Below are positions 7,842-16,341 of a stretch of DNA of 37,558 bases, one piece after another. The position numbers and the translations under genes were made by a program. Position 1 is the first letter of the stretch, and each line of letters begins with the position of its first letter. The DNA is taken from NCBI GenBank assembly GCA_029782215.1, contig JAKOVD010000186.1, positions 1-37,558 on the forward strand, given 5' to 3'. Below the pieces are notes generated by a model. That model worked only from the letters and a program-made list of their open reading frames with translations, searched no databases and was not told the DNA's origin. This DNA comes from Chloroflexota bacterium (GTDB lineage Bacteria; Chloroflexota; Anaerolineae; J102).

Positions 7842-9169
7842 ATTCACGAGAACGAGTGTTGGCGGCGATCCGCCATGAAGAGGCTGACCGGGTACCGATC
7901 GACCTGGGCAGCACGTGCGTCACCGGCATCAACCTGCGCGCCTACAGCAACCTCAAGCGCTACCTGGGGCTGGGGGGCCGGGCGCGGGTGTTCCACACCT
8001 GGGTGCAGACCCCGGAGCTGGAAGCCGCGGTGGCGGAGCGGCTGCACGTGGACACGGTGACGCTGCCCCGCTACAAGATGTCGCTGGGCATCCCCAACGC
8101 CGAGTTCAAGCCGTGGACGTGGGTGGATGGCAGCGAGTGGCTGGTGCCGGTGGACTTTAACCCGACGATCAATGCGGACGGGGACTTTGAATGGTGGGAG
8201 CACGGCGTCAAGATCGCCGAGGCGCCCAAGGAGGGCACGCAGGGCTTTGCGGTGAAATACCATCCGCTGGCCCATGCCAAGACTCCGGCCGAGATCGACC
8301 AATGGTTCGACACCTATGACGGCAACTTCATGGGGCGGATCAAGGTCACGGACGAGGAGTTGGTGTGGGCGCGGGACTTCGCCAAGCGGCTGCGGGAAAC
8401 CACGGACAAGGCCATTGTGGCCGACTACGTGTTCGGCATCATCTTCGTGACCGAGGGCATCCTGGGCTTCCAGTCGACCTATATGCACCTGCTCAGCCAG
8501 CCCAATCTGATCCGGCACTTCTTCGAACGCCTGGTGCACGAACAGATCACGAATCTGAAGCGCTACCTGGATGCCGTAGGGGAGTACATCGACGTGATCA
8601 TCGGCGCCGACGACGTGGGCGCCCAGCGCGGTCCGATGATCAAGGTGGACACCTTCCGCGAGTTCCTGCTGCCGGGGCACAAGCTGTTCTGCGAGACAGT
8701 GCACAACAACAGCAATGCCAAGGTGCTCTTTCACACCGACGGTTCGGTCATGCCCTTCCTGCAGGACCTGATCGACATGGGCGTGGACTGCTTCAACACC
8801 GTGCAGACCGACGCCGCCAACATGGACGCCATGGAGCTGAAGAAGCGGTTTGGCAACAACCTGACCCTGTGGGGCGGCGGCGTGGACACGCACCGGGTGC
8901 TGCCGATGGGCACGCCGGAGCAGGTGCGCGAAGACGTGCGGCGGCGAATGAAGATCATGGCGCCAGGTGGGGGGTACGTCTTTGCGACCATCCACAACAT
9001 CCTTGGCGATGTATCGCCGGAAAACGTGCTGGCCGCTTATGACGCAGCCTATGAGTTCGGCGGCTATCCGATCCAGGCAGGACCAGAGGATCGCGAGGAA
9101 TTGGCGAGCCGGCTGACGGAGATCAAGTACTGGACGAAGCCGCTGGAGGCGTTGAATCGCGGCGAGTAA
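7838..9169 (+). CDS. URO-D-family protein 2 (methyltransferase-like)
   Basis: A 443-residue URO-D-superfamily protein, longer than its neighbour because of an extra region around residues 75-130. The start at 7838 is preferred over more upstream options because it overlaps the rhamnosidase stop (ATGA), has AAGGA upstream and gives the family N-terminus 'MNSRERVLAAIRHEEADRVP'. The central motif is HTDG (His299, Asp301), again without the zinc Cys of MtaA/MtbA. Position 8611 onward encodes 'GADDVGAQRGPMI', a conserved acidic segment near the active-site cleft. Sequence divergence from protein 1 suggests a distinct substrate rather than a recent duplication. Confidence 0.85.
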   Translation: MNSRERVLAAIRHEEADRVPIDLGSTCVTGINLRAYSNLKRYLGLGGRARVFHTWVQTPELEAAVAERLHVDTVTLPRYKMSLGIPNAEFKPWTWVDGSEWLVPVDFNPTINADGDFEWWEHGVKIAEAPKEGTQGFAVKYHPLAHAKTPAEIDQWFDTYDGNFMGRIKVTDEELVWARDFAKRLRETTDKAIVADYVFGIIFVTEGILGFQSTYMHLLSQPNLIRHFFERLVHEQITNLKRYLDAVGEYIDVIIGADDVGAQRGPMIKVDTFREFLLPGHKLFCETVHNNSNAKVLFHTDGSVMPFLQDLIDMGVDCFNTVQTDAANMDAMELKKRFGNNLTLWGGGVDTHRVLPMGTPEQVREDVRRRMKIMAPGGGYVFATIHNILGDVSPENVLAAYDAAYEFGGYPIQAGPEDREELASRLTEIKYWTKPLEALNRGE

Positions 9170-9213
9170 CCTTCCCGAATGATGGCAAGAATGACACCCT
9201 AAGGAGACACCGC

Positions 9214-10452
9214 ATGGAACTTTGGGAACGACAGTATGAAATCCTGGCCGAGACGTTGGCGGCCAGGGGGATTGACGTCGACGGCGCCCTGTCCAGGATC
9301 AAAGGACAGGTGATCGAGCTGCCTTCATGGGCGGTGGGCAATTCGGGAACGCGCTACGGCGTTTTCCGGCAGGCGGGCGCGGCGCGGCACATCTGGGACA
9401 AGATCGACGACTGCGCCGAGATCCAGCGCGTGGTCGGCGTGTGCCCGGTGATGGCCAGCCACGTGTCGTGGGACGTGACGGACGACGGGCGCTTTGGGCC
9501 GGTGCGGGAGTACGCCGAGCAGCGCGGGCTGAAGATCGGGACCGTCCACCCCAATACGTTTATGGGGCAGCAGTACCGGCTGGGCAGTATCGGCAGCCCC
9601 TTTGCGGACGTGCGGCAGGCAACGATCGACCACTTTGTGGACTGCGTGCGGATCACGCGCGAGATGGGGTCCAAGGTCATCGGCATCTGGCTGGCGGACG
9701 GCACCAACTATGCGGGCCAGGACCATCTGCGCACGCGCAAGCACCGCATCTACGAGGGGCTGAAGGCGCTGTACGACGCTATGGACCCGGACATGACGCT
9801 GGCTGTGGAGTACAAGTTCTTCGAGCCGGCCTTCTATACGACGGACCTGATGGACTGGGGCATGTCGCTGATGATGTGCAACCGGCTGGGGGACCAGGCG
9901 AAGGTGCTGGTGGACCTGGGGCACCACTGCCAGGGCGCCAACATCGAGCACATCGTCAGCATCCTGATCGACGAGGGTAAGATGGGTGGGTTCCACCTGA
10001 ACAACCGCAAGTACGGCGATGACGACCTGATGGCCGGGACCACGAACCCCCTGGAGCTGTTCCTGATCTTCGACCAGATCGTCGATGCCTCGCTGGACCC
10101 GGCGACGGCGGCGACCGCCGACGGTATCGTCTACATGCTCGACCAGTCGCACAACATCGAAGGGAGCATGGAGGGCATTATCCAGTCGGTGATGAACACG
10201 CAGACGGCCTACGCCAAGGCGCTGCTGGTTGAGCGGGACAAGCTGGCGGCGGCGCAGGCGTCCGGCGACGTCATCCTGGCCAACCGCACGCTGATGGCGG
10301 CCTATGAGCTGGACGTGCAGCCGCTGCTGGCCAAAGCCCGCGTGGACACGGGCCGGCATCCCGACCCCATCGTCGCCTATCGCGAGGGCGGCTACGCGGC
10401 GAAGGTCGCGTCCGAGCGGCAGGGCGCGGGGGGAGGGGCGTTGGGAGGTTGA
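9214..10452 (+). CDS. rhaI: L-rhamnose isomerase, RhaI type
   Basis: A 412-residue TIM-barrel isomerase resembling the Pseudomonas stutzeri/rhizobial L-rhamnose isomerases rather than E. coli RhaA. Recognisable blocks are HVSWDVTDDG, IGTVHPNTF, WLADGTNYAGQDHLRTRKHR, VEYKFFEPAFY, VLVDLGHHCQGANIEHI and GGFHLNNRKYGDDDLM. Metal-ligand candidates are Glu199, Asp234 with His237, the His of GGFH and the following Asp cluster. It converts L-rhamnose to L-rhamnulose in the cytoplasm. The start follows AAGGAGA. Together with the mutarotase next door it is the strongest evidence that the cluster handles rhamnose. No rhamnulose kinase or aldolase is in the window. Confidence 0.9.
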   Translation: MELWERQYEILAETLAARGIDVDGALSRIKGQVIELPSWAVGNSGTRYGVFRQAGAARHIWDKIDDCAEIQRVVGVCPVMASHVSWDVTDDGRFGPVREYAEQRGLKIGTVHPNTFMGQQYRLGSIGSPFADVRQATIDHFVDCVRITREMGSKVIGIWLADGTNYAGQDHLRTRKHRIYEGLKALYDAMDPDMTLAVEYKFFEPAFYTTDLMDWGMSLMMCNRLGDQAKVLVDLGHHCQGANIEHIVSILIDEGKMGGFHLNNRKYGDDDLMAGTTNPLELFLIFDQIVDASLDPATAATADGIVYMLDQSHNIEGSMEGIIQSVMNTQTAYAKALLVERDKLAAAQASGDVILANRTLMAAYELDVQPLLAKARVDTGRHPDPIVAYREGGYAAKVASERQGAGGGALGG

Positions 10453-10492
10453 AGGTTGAACGTGACACGTTGAAGGTTGAACGTTGAACGAT
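10446..10492. repeat. Short tandem repeat GTTGAA(G/C)
   Basis: The end of the isomerase gene and the following 40 bases consist of imperfect repeats of GTTGAAGGTTGAACGT and GTTGAACG. The repeat overlaps the isomerase stop region, so the last residues (GGG, ALGG) may be shaped by it. There is no sign of a gene. Confidence 0.6.
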
Positions 10493-10522
10493 TAGGCACG
10501 ATTTGTTGCGTAAGGAGAGGAA

Positions 10523-10846
10523 ATGATGAACCGAGTTGGCATGACGTGGATGGTGTATCCCGAGCACCTGGGAGCCTACACCGATATCCACCTGAACCCC
10601 TGGCCGGACCTGATCGAGGCGATCCAGGCCGTGGGCATCCACAACTACAGCATTTTCAGCCTGGGCAACCGGATGTTCGCCTACCTGGAAGTGGAAGGCG
10701 ACGTGGGCGAAGCGCTGGGCAAGCTCGGCGAGACCGAGGTGTACCAGCGCTGGGCTGTGGCCGTGAATCCCTGGGTGATGCCGGAGGCCGTGGAAGGGGG
10801 GGGCATCCAGTTCATGGAGATCCCGTCAATTTTCTACAGCGCCTGA
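10523..10846 (+). CDS. rhaM: L-rhamnose mutarotase
   Basis: A 107-residue protein of the RhaM family (formerly DUF718). The segments YTDIHLNPWPDLIEAI, GIHNYSIFSLGN and EVYQRWAVAVNPWVMP match the family pattern, including the His in the position of the catalytic histidine of E. coli RhaM and the Trp-rich C-terminal region. It speeds interconversion of the alpha and beta anomers of L-rhamnose so the isomerase receives the right form. The start 10523 (or the adjacent ATG at 10526) follows AAGGAGAGG. It sits 70 bp after the isomerase gene, in the same transcript by layout. Confidence 0.88.
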   Translation: MMNRVGMTWMVYPEHLGAYTDIHLNPWPDLIEAIQAVGIHNYSIFSLGNRMFAYLEVEGDVGEALGKLGETEVYQRWAVAVNPWVMPEAVEGGGIQFMEIPSIFYSA

Positions 10847-10903
10847 TCGTCGAACGAATCTCGAAACCACACAGGCGGCAGCGCCGCCACGGAGGCCAGG
10901 ACC

Positions 10904-11596
10904 ATGCGTTACGAAGAGCTCTTACCTGCCGAATTCACGGCTGAACTGGCGCGGCATCCCGTCGCCTATCTGCCGTGGGGCGCGCTGGAGTGGCACAGCT
11001 ACCATATGGCCCTGGGCAATGACGCGCTCAAGGCCCACGACCTGCTGATGCGCACGGCGGCGCGGGCGGGCGGGGTGGTGCTGCCGCCTGTGTGGTGTGG
11101 GTTCGACACGCTGAAGCTGCCGGCGCACGGCGGCTTCCCCCTGACGTTGGAGTTCAGGCGGGAGACGGTGATGCAACTGCTCGAGGAGTACCTGGAGCAG
11201 TTGTCAGATATCGGGTTCAAGCTGGTGGTGGTGCTGGCGGGGCACTACGGCCCGCCGCACGTGGCGGCTCTGGTGGAGGCGGCCAACCGTTTTACCATCT
11301 TGCAGCCGGAGCGGCAGACAAGGGTCTGGATCGTGCCCGACTACGACATGGTGACGGACCTGGGTTACCACGGCGATCACGCCGCCGAGTGGGAGACGTC
11401 GATCCTGATGGCGCTGCGGCCGGAGCTGGTGCACCTGGATCGGCTGAGCGACGAGACCTGTGATGAGCGGGGCGGCATCCTGGGACCGGACCCGCGGGCG
11501 ACGGCGAGTGCGGCCAAGGGCGAGGCGATCGTGGAGGCGATCGTGGCGAGGCTGGCGGCGAGGGTGGCCAATTACCTGGAGGTGGGACACGAGTAG
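10904..11596 (+). CDS. Creatininase-family amidohydrolase
   Basis: A 230-residue protein of the creatininase superfamily. The metal-binding blocks are visible: GALEWHSYHMALGND (Glu, His and Asp ligands) and VVLAGHYGPPH (GH ligand), with a further Glu in DHAAEWETS. The family uses two metals to open cyclic amides or hydrolyse formamides and related bonds. Creatinine as substrate is improbable here; many members are embedded in sugar or cofactor operons. Ribosome-binding site GGAGG precedes the start. It is the last intact gene of the rhamnose cluster. Its exact role there is unknown. Confidence 0.85.
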   Translation: MRYEELLPAEFTAELARHPVAYLPWGALEWHSYHMALGNDALKAHDLLMRTAARAGGVVLPPVWCGFDTLKLPAHGGFPLTLEFRRETVMQLLEEYLEQLSDIGFKLVVVLAGHYGPPHVAALVEAANRFTILQPERQTRVWIVPDYDMVTDLGYHGDHAAEWETSILMALRPELVHLDRLSDETCDERGGILGPDPRATASAAKGEAIVEAIVARLAARVANYLEVGHE

Positions 11597-11681
11597 CGCT
11601 GAGTGGTCAAGCGACGGACTATTCCGCGAAATGCGCCGAGCAGGGCGGTTCTTCGCGCCATGCGGTCGCGCGGCACGACGC

Positions 11682-11796
11682 TAAGGAGAGGCGGAGATGC
11701 TTCGCTGCCGCCTTTCCGCAGGGAGAGTTGGCCGAAGGGTCGCTCAGCATGACATAAGGAGAGGCGGAGATGCTTCGCTGCCGCCTTTCCGCAGGG
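11682..11796. repeat. 42-bp direct repeat, two copies
   Basis: An identical 42-base unit, starting TAAGGAGAGGCGGAGATGC and ending TTTCCGCAGGG, is present at 11682-11723 and 11755-11796, 73 bases apart. Within each unit GGCGGAGATGCTTCGCTGCC can pair partly with GCCTTTCCGC. The segment between the copies ends in CGCTCAGCATGACA. Confidence 0.85.
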
Positions 11797-11833
11797 GGGA
11801 TCGGCGGAGGGGTGGATTGGGATGACCAGCCGA

Positions 11834-11939
11834 GCAGCGACCGTGAGGGAGCTGGCGGGGGGGCAAGGAGCAGAGGGCAAGGGGCAGCGACCGTGAGGGA
11901 GCTGTTGTCGTTCGATACCACTCCCTGACGGTCGTGGCT
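11834..11939. repeat. GCGACCGTGAGGGAGCTG repeat, two direct and one inverted copy
   Basis: The 21-base unit that begins GCAGCGACCGTGAGGGAG occurs at 11834-11854 and 11884-11904. A diverged inverted copy, CTCCCTGACGGTCGTGGCT, lies at 11921-11939, so the second direct copy and the inverted copy can form a hairpin. Confidence 0.7.
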
Positions 11940-12167
11940 CGGAAGCTGATGTTGGCTGCAGTATGCGTATGCTGGATGGCATAGGTATTTGTGGCCGAAT
12001 GGCAGATGTGAAATGGGGTGGATGTGGCGTATGATGGGTAGGCGCGTTTCGTGCTGTCTTCCGCCTGGCGAGTGGAGTCTCAATCCGGCAGCCTTCAGGA
12101 TGACGCCGCGAAGGCAGCGTCTATCACGGCCCGTGGAGCGGGTAAGCAGCGCACCAAGGAACTCTTC

Positions 12168-12943
12168 ATGAGCATCGACTGGCCAGAGAAGCCCTCGAGT
12201 TCATTCAAGATGTCTATGGAATGGAGGAGCCACGCAACGACGCGGTCCTCTACGGCCGGATTTGTGCGCGGCTGCGGCAGCATGCGCACGCCAGGGGAGT
12301 CGCCTGGGTAGAGCAGACGGAGGAGGGCGCCGTGCGGCGGCTGGCGGCGGCGCCGGCCGACCTGGAGCTGAGCGAGACAGAGGCGCTGGCGCTGTGCGGC
12401 ATCATCGCTGGTGGCGGCACCGACATCGGGGAGAGCACAGACGGGCGGGAAGGGCCGGCGTGCCGGGTGACCCTGCCGCTGGGGGATGGGGCGCTGCGGG
12501 GCGCCTGTGTGCTTTGGTGCGAGGAAACACGCGTTGACGACCCTGCCTTTGGCGAATTCCTGGCGCCCGTCCGGCAGGCGCTGACCAGGATGGCGGCGCG
12601 TCGTCGCGAGCATGAGGAACGCGTCCACCTGGAGGCGGCCCTGCACGCCAGGGAAGAGCGGCTGCGCCTGGCTCTTGACGCCACCAGTGAGGGGGTGTGG
12701 GACTGGGATATCGTAACCGGGGAGGTTGTGGGCAACGAGCAATGGTTCCGGCTGTTTGGCTACGAGCCGGGAGAGGCGCCGTCTATGGTCAGCCTCTGGG
12801 AGAGCACGCTGCACCCTGACGACGCGGCCGAGACCCTGGCCGCGCTCAACGACTACCTGGAGGGCCGCAGTCCGGCGTACCACAGCGAGCACCGGGTGGT
12901 CACCAAGTCGGGCGAGGTGCGCTGGCACCTGAGCGTGGGCTAG
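12168..12943 (+). pseudogene. Broken hybrid sensor kinase, fragment 1 (N-terminus and first PAS)
   Basis: The longest open part starts at ATG 12221, but sensible coding sequence in the same frame (LAREALEFIQDVYG) continues upstream to about 12179. A plausible start with ribosome-binding site AAGGA is ATG 12168 in a different frame, which points to a frame break near 12170-12180. Residues after 12221 form a GAF-like region, a short coiled-coil linker (REHEERVHLEAALHAREERL), then a PAS domain (ALDATSEGVWDWDIVTGEVVG). The frame is cut by TAG at 12941-12943 inside the PAC motif, after 'GEVRWHLSVG'. Sequence after the TAG continues in frame as VVARDVDGRPVHA, as expected if the codon had been CAG. 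Confidence 0.75.
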
Positions 12944-12956
12944 GTGGTGGCGCGGG

Positions 12957-13844
12957 ATGTCGACGGCAGACCCGTTCATGCGCCACGTCACCGAACGCGT
13001 GCGAAGGGCTAAGGCCCTGGCAGAGGCGCAGGCGGCCGCGGCCCGCTTTGAGATCGAGCAGCGCCTGACGGCAATCATCGGCCAGGGGATCGCCGGCGTC
13101 ATGGAGACGGACCTTGACGGCCATCTGGTGTACGCCAACCAGCGCTTCGGCGAGATGACGGGCTATGCGCCGGACGAGCTCGCGGGGAAGCGGTTCGGTG
13201 AGCTGACGGCGCCCGAAGATGCACACATCGACCGTGAAGTCGTGGAGACACTGCGGCGCGGGGAAAAGGCAGTCGTGGTAGAAAAGCGCTACATGCACAA
13301 GGACGGACACTTCGTCTGGGTGCTGCTGTCGGTGGCGCCGCTCCGTGACACCGCCGGCCGGCCGGAGGGAACGCTGGCGTTGGTCCTGGACATCACGGCG
13401 CGCAAACGGGCGGAGGAACTGGTCCGCACCAGCGAGGAGCGCCTGCGGCTGGCCATCGAAAACGCCCGGCTGGGCACCTGGCACTGGAACGTGATCGCCG
13501 ACGAGCACGTATGGTCTGCACGCATGCGCGAGATGTTCGGCGTGGCGCCTGACGCCAGGCTGGACTACGACGTGTGGCTGAGCACCCTGCACCCTGACGA
13601 TCGCGACGTGACCGACCGCATCATGCAGCAGGCGATAGCCGAGCACAGCGAATACAAGGCTGACTACAGGGTGGTGTGGCCGGACGGCTCGGAGCACTGG
13701 ATCACCACCGTGGGGCACGGCGTCTACGACGCCGACGGCGCCATGCAGCGTATCGAAGGGGGCGTCATCGACATCGACGATCGCAAGCGGGCGGAGGAGC
13801 GGCTGCGGCGCAGCGAGGAGGGGCTGCGGCTGGCGAATGCCTAG
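12957..13844 (+). pseudogene. Broken hybrid sensor kinase, fragment 2 (two PAS domains)
   Basis: A 295-codon open segment in a different frame from fragment 1; the join must be a frameshift between about 12980 and 12995. It holds a linker (VTERVRRAKALAEAQAAAAR), a PAS domain with VYANQRFGEMTGYAPDELAG and a PAC end LDITARKRAEE, then a third PAS of the bacterial PAS_3 type (ARLGTWHWNVIADEHVWS ... LHPDDRD) ending VIDIDDRKRAEERLRRSEEG. It stops at TAG 13842-13844 directly before the dimerisation domain, where related kinases read through LANAQLQRAL; again CAG to TAG would explain it. Confidence 0.75.
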
Positions 13845-14132
13845 CTGCAGCGGGCGCTGCGGTTGAGGGACGAATTCCTGGCGAACATGAGCCATGAGCT
13901 GCGCACACCGCTGACGGCGATCCTGGGCTTGTCGGAGTCCCTGGAGGCGCAGATCGTGGGGCCGCTGAGCGACAAGCAGCGGCACTATATCCAAACCATC
14001 CACAAGAGCGGGGAGCACTTGCTCGGGTTGATCAGCTCTATCCTCGACCTTGCCAAGATCAGCGCCGGCAAGGTCGATCTGGAGATCACGCGGGTGGACG
14101 TGGGGGCGTGGCCCAGGACAGTCTGCGGATGA
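13845..14132 (+). pseudogene. Broken hybrid sensor kinase, fragment 3 (HisKA)
   Basis: In frame with fragment 2 after the TAG. It encodes LRDEFLANMSHELRTPLTAILG, cut here into the H-box pattern with the phospho-accepting His codon at 13893-13895, followed by a second helix ending DLAKISAGKVDLEITRVDVGA. Near 14105 the frame is lost: one base appears missing in GGGGCGTGGCCC, because inserting a single base would give VGAVAQDSLRMIREL and join smoothly to fragment 4. Confidence 0.75.
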
Positions 14133-15034
14133 TCCGCGAGCTGGCGGCAAAGAAGCGGCTGACGGTCAGCTTCGACTTTGACGCCGGCGTGTCGCAAATC
14201 ATGGCCGATGAACGCCGGCTGAAGCAGATGCTCGTCAACCTGTTGAGCAACGCCGTGAAATTCACGCCAGCGGGCGGCGAGGTGGGGTTGGAGATACGAG
14301 GGGATGCGCTGAACCACATCCTGAGCTTCACGGTGTGGGACACCGGCATCGGCATCCGCAGCGAGGACCTGCCGCACCTGTTCAAGCCGTTCGTGCAGTT
14401 GGACGGGGGGCTGGCGCGCAGCGCCGAGGGGACGGGCCTGGGGTTGGCGCTGGTGAGCGAGATGGCGAGCCTGCACGGCGGGGGCGTCGGCGTGGAGAGC
14501 GAACCGGGCAAGGGCAGCCGCTTCACGGTGTCGATTCCGTGGGTGAAGCCACCGGTGGAGTCGCCCGCGCCTGCAGGTCGCGTAGGAGCGGCGGGAGCTG
14601 GGGCGACGGGCGCCGAAGGGGCGGCGCCGGCGAGCGCGCAGGGGGGCAGACCGGCGGCGGCGGGGGCGCTGGTTCTCATGGTGGACGACACGGAAGCAAG
14701 CCTGATGGTGGTGCGGGACTACCTGACGACGCAGGGGTACCGGGTGATCACGGCCAGGGACGGTCTGGAAGGCGTGGCGATGGCCAAGCTGAGCCATCCC
14801 GATGTGGTGTTGATGGATGTGATGATGCCGGGGCTGGACGGGCTGGAGGCGACACGGCGGATGCGAAAGGACCCCAGCCTCAAGAAGACGCCGGTGATTG
14901 CGCTGACGGCGCTGGCGATGCCCGGGGACCGCGAGCGGTGCCTGGAGGCAGGGATGAACGACTACCTGAGCAAGCCGGTCAAGCCGGACGAGCTGGTGGG
15001 AGTGATTGAGGGGCGATTGAGGCGAAATGCGTAG
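14108..15034 (+). pseudogene. Broken hybrid sensor kinase, fragment 4 (ATPase and receiver)
   Basis: A 308-codon open segment with an intact HATPase_c domain (N-box NLLSNAVKFTP, G1 DTGIGI, G2 GTGLGLALV) and, after a low-complexity Ala/Gly linker, a receiver domain with acidic pair VDD, phospho-acceptor Asp codon at 14816-14818 (VVLMDVMMPGLDG) and the conserved Lys in LSKPVKPDEL. It could be translated alone from 14108, but without the HisKA domain it could not act as a kinase. The final codons and stop lie in a TGCGTAATGCG simple repeat. Confidence 0.7.
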
Positions 15035-15067
15035 TGCGAAATGCGTAATGCGTACTGCGTAATGCGT
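15022..15067. repeat. Simple repeat of GCGTA(A/G)TGCG type
   Basis: Four to five imperfect units of GCGAAATGCGTAGT/GCGTAATGCGT run through the stop codon of the kinase remnant and past it. Immediately after (15068-15160) is a GC-rich stretch with an inverted pair GGCGGCC/GGCCGCC and the inner hairpin AGGGG-AGG-TCCCCCT, without any gene. Confidence 0.7.
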
Positions 15068-15276
15068 GAGGCGGCCGGTAGGGGAGGTCCCCCTGTGGCC
15101 GCCCGCTCCTTGTGGCCGCCCGTTGCCCTTTCGCTCCGCGCAGGGTCACAGGGGGGCGGACGGCGGAGGGGCGGCGTTGCGGAAAGCGGGTTTGTGCGCG
15201 ATGCTTGGGGCATGGTCAGAGCGGCGAAGGCAAAGGGGCGCGAGGCGCCCGGAATGAAGCGAGGCGTAGGGAAGCC

Positions 15277-15792
15277 ATGAGACTCTTCCTTGCCGGTGTT
15301 GTGGTCCTGGGCGTGGCGCTGAGCGCCTGCGCGGCGCCGCAGCCTGGGGGCCGCTCCTTGCCGACCTTTGCCATCACCACGACCAAACCCGCCGACCGCG
15401 TGACGCCGGTCGTGGCGGCGAACAGCGTGCGCTTTGATGTGGCGAGCGAGACCGGCATCGGCGGGGCTCGGGTGGCGCTGCGCACGGGCAGTTGGCCGGC
15501 CACGGTGAAGCTGCGGTTTGCGCTGCGGGGGTTGGAGGAGCTGCGCTTCCAGTACGGCGAGACGACGATCGTCGTGAATGTGCCGAATACGGCCGGGGCG
15601 CCGCCGCGCGAGAGCCTGGCGGCGGCGGACGGCGAGCAGCCCCTCAGTCCCGGCAGCCCCTATTGGCTGGACGTGGCCGTGGAGCGGGCGCAAGATGGGT
15701 CTGTGACCGCCATCGAGGTGACGGCGCCGGCTGACTTCCACAAGGCCAGCCCGCAGGCGTTTGACGTGCAGTGGATTGACTTCTACCGCTGA
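15277..15792 (+). CDS. Predicted lipoprotein, unknown function
   Basis: A 171-residue protein starting at ATG 15277, the first start giving a clean secretion signal: MRLFLAGVVVLGVALSAC, with a lipobox (LSAC) and a predicted lipid-modified Cys at residue 18. The mature part is beta-rich with repeated short strands (VRFDVASETGIGGARVAL, VKLRFALRGLEELRF) and shows no family motif I recognise. It is likely anchored on the outer face of the cytoplasmic membrane. An upstream extension of the same frame is possible but would bury the signal peptide. No neighbour suggests a role. Confidence 0.7.
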   Translation: MRLFLAGVVVLGVALSACAAPQPGGRSLPTFAITTTKPADRVTPVVAANSVRFDVASETGIGGARVALRTGSWPATVKLRFALRGLEELRFQYGETTIVVNVPNTAGAPPRESLAAADGEQPLSPGSPYWLDVAVERAQDGSVTAIEVTAPADFHKASPQAFDVQWIDFYR

Positions 15793-15917
15793 GGCGGCGT
15801 GGAGGGGGTGGGTGCTGATCGCTTTATTGCGCGATCGATGAATGAGGCAGACACCAATGGGAAGAACACAATGTAGAAGAACAGAAGCGGGGTGCGATTC
15901 CTGTTTGCGCGCGGGAG

Positions 15918-15984
15918 AGACCTCCGGGAGGCGGCTGCTCATTGCGCCGAATGGGGAGGTGTTTGCGCCGCCTCCGGGAGGTCT
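15918..15984. repeat. 67-bp inverted-repeat element, copy A
   Basis: The left end AGACCTCCGGGAGGCGGC (15918-15935) and right end GCCGCCTCCGGGAGGTCT (15967-15984) are inverted with one mismatch around a 31-base centre. Read on the - strand, the centre begins GCAAACACCTCCCCAT, like the centre of copy B at 28487-28553, which has exactly the same total length. It lies between the lipoprotein gene and the tRNA promoter. Confidence 0.8.
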
Positions 15985-16019
15985 GGCCATCGTGCCAGGA
16001 TCACAAATGGGCGGCGGTT

Positions 16020-16049
16020 TTGACACGGTTCGCGGGCCGATGGTATGAT
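16020..16049 (+). promoter_or_regulatory. Sigma70 promoter for tRNA-Ser
   Basis: TTGACA at 16020-16025 and TATGAT at 16044-16049, spaced 18 bases, place a start near 16056, about 26 bases before the first tRNA. Confidence 0.8.
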
Positions 16050-16081
16050 GCGGTTCCCGAATCCGAGGGAGACCCGTCCAC

Positions 16082-16170
<89 letters not shown>

Positions 16171-16194
16171 TTGCCATCCTGATTGACATCATAC

Positions 16195-16285
16195 GGGGAG
16201 GTCGCATAGCTCGGTTTAGTGCGCCCGCCTGCTAAGTGGGTACAGGTCGAAAGATCTGTCGAGGGTTCAAATCCCTCCCTCCCCG
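16195..16285 (+). tRNA. tRNA-Ser (anticodon GCT)
   Basis: Acceptor strands GGGGAGG (16195-16201) and CCTCCCC (16278-16284) pair. The anticodon loop CTGCTAA gives GCT at 16231-16233, reading AGC/AGU. A long variable arm (ACAGGTCGAAAGATCTGT region) and T-arm GAGGG TTCAAAT CCCTC confirm a serine tRNA. The discriminator G16285 is followed by CCA at 16286-16288, so the 3' end is encoded, unlike the neighbouring tRNA. Both tRNAs probably share one transcript. Confidence 0.95.
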
Positions 16286-16292
16286 CCAGTGC

Positions 16293-16326
16293 AACGCCGC
16301 CAGGCCCTCAAGCCCGGCGGCGTTTT
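16293..16326 (+). terminator. Intrinsic terminator after the tRNA pair
   Basis: A 9-bp stem AACGCCGCC (16293-16301) with GGCGGCGTT (16316-16324), followed by TTTT, ends the tRNA transcript five bases after the encoded CCA. Confidence 0.8.
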
Positions 16327-16341
16327 GCGTTGGCTGCGCCG

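Larger units (their letters stand above)
11597..12167. other. Repeat-containing intergenic region
   Basis: These 571 bases have no convincing gene in any frame. They contain a 42-bp direct repeat pair and a set of CGACCGTGAGGGAGCTG repeats, listed separately. The rest resembles decaying non-coding DNA leading to the broken kinase gene. A ribosome-binding-site-like AAGGA is at 12156-12160. Confidence 0.65.

Noticed and set aside
4690..9169. Annotation of the URO-D genes as hemE (haem biosynthesis)
   Set aside because: They lack the N-terminal arginine motif of HemE, occur as several paralogues, and sit in a sugar operon.
12941..13844. Programmed amber readthrough or stop-codon reassignment in the kinase gene
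   Set aside because: Frameshifts in the same gene cannot be explained that way, and other genes here use TAG as a normal stop.
16219..16341. Longer start for the metallophosphoesterase
   Set aside because: It would begin inside tRNA-Ser(GCT) and run through its terminator.
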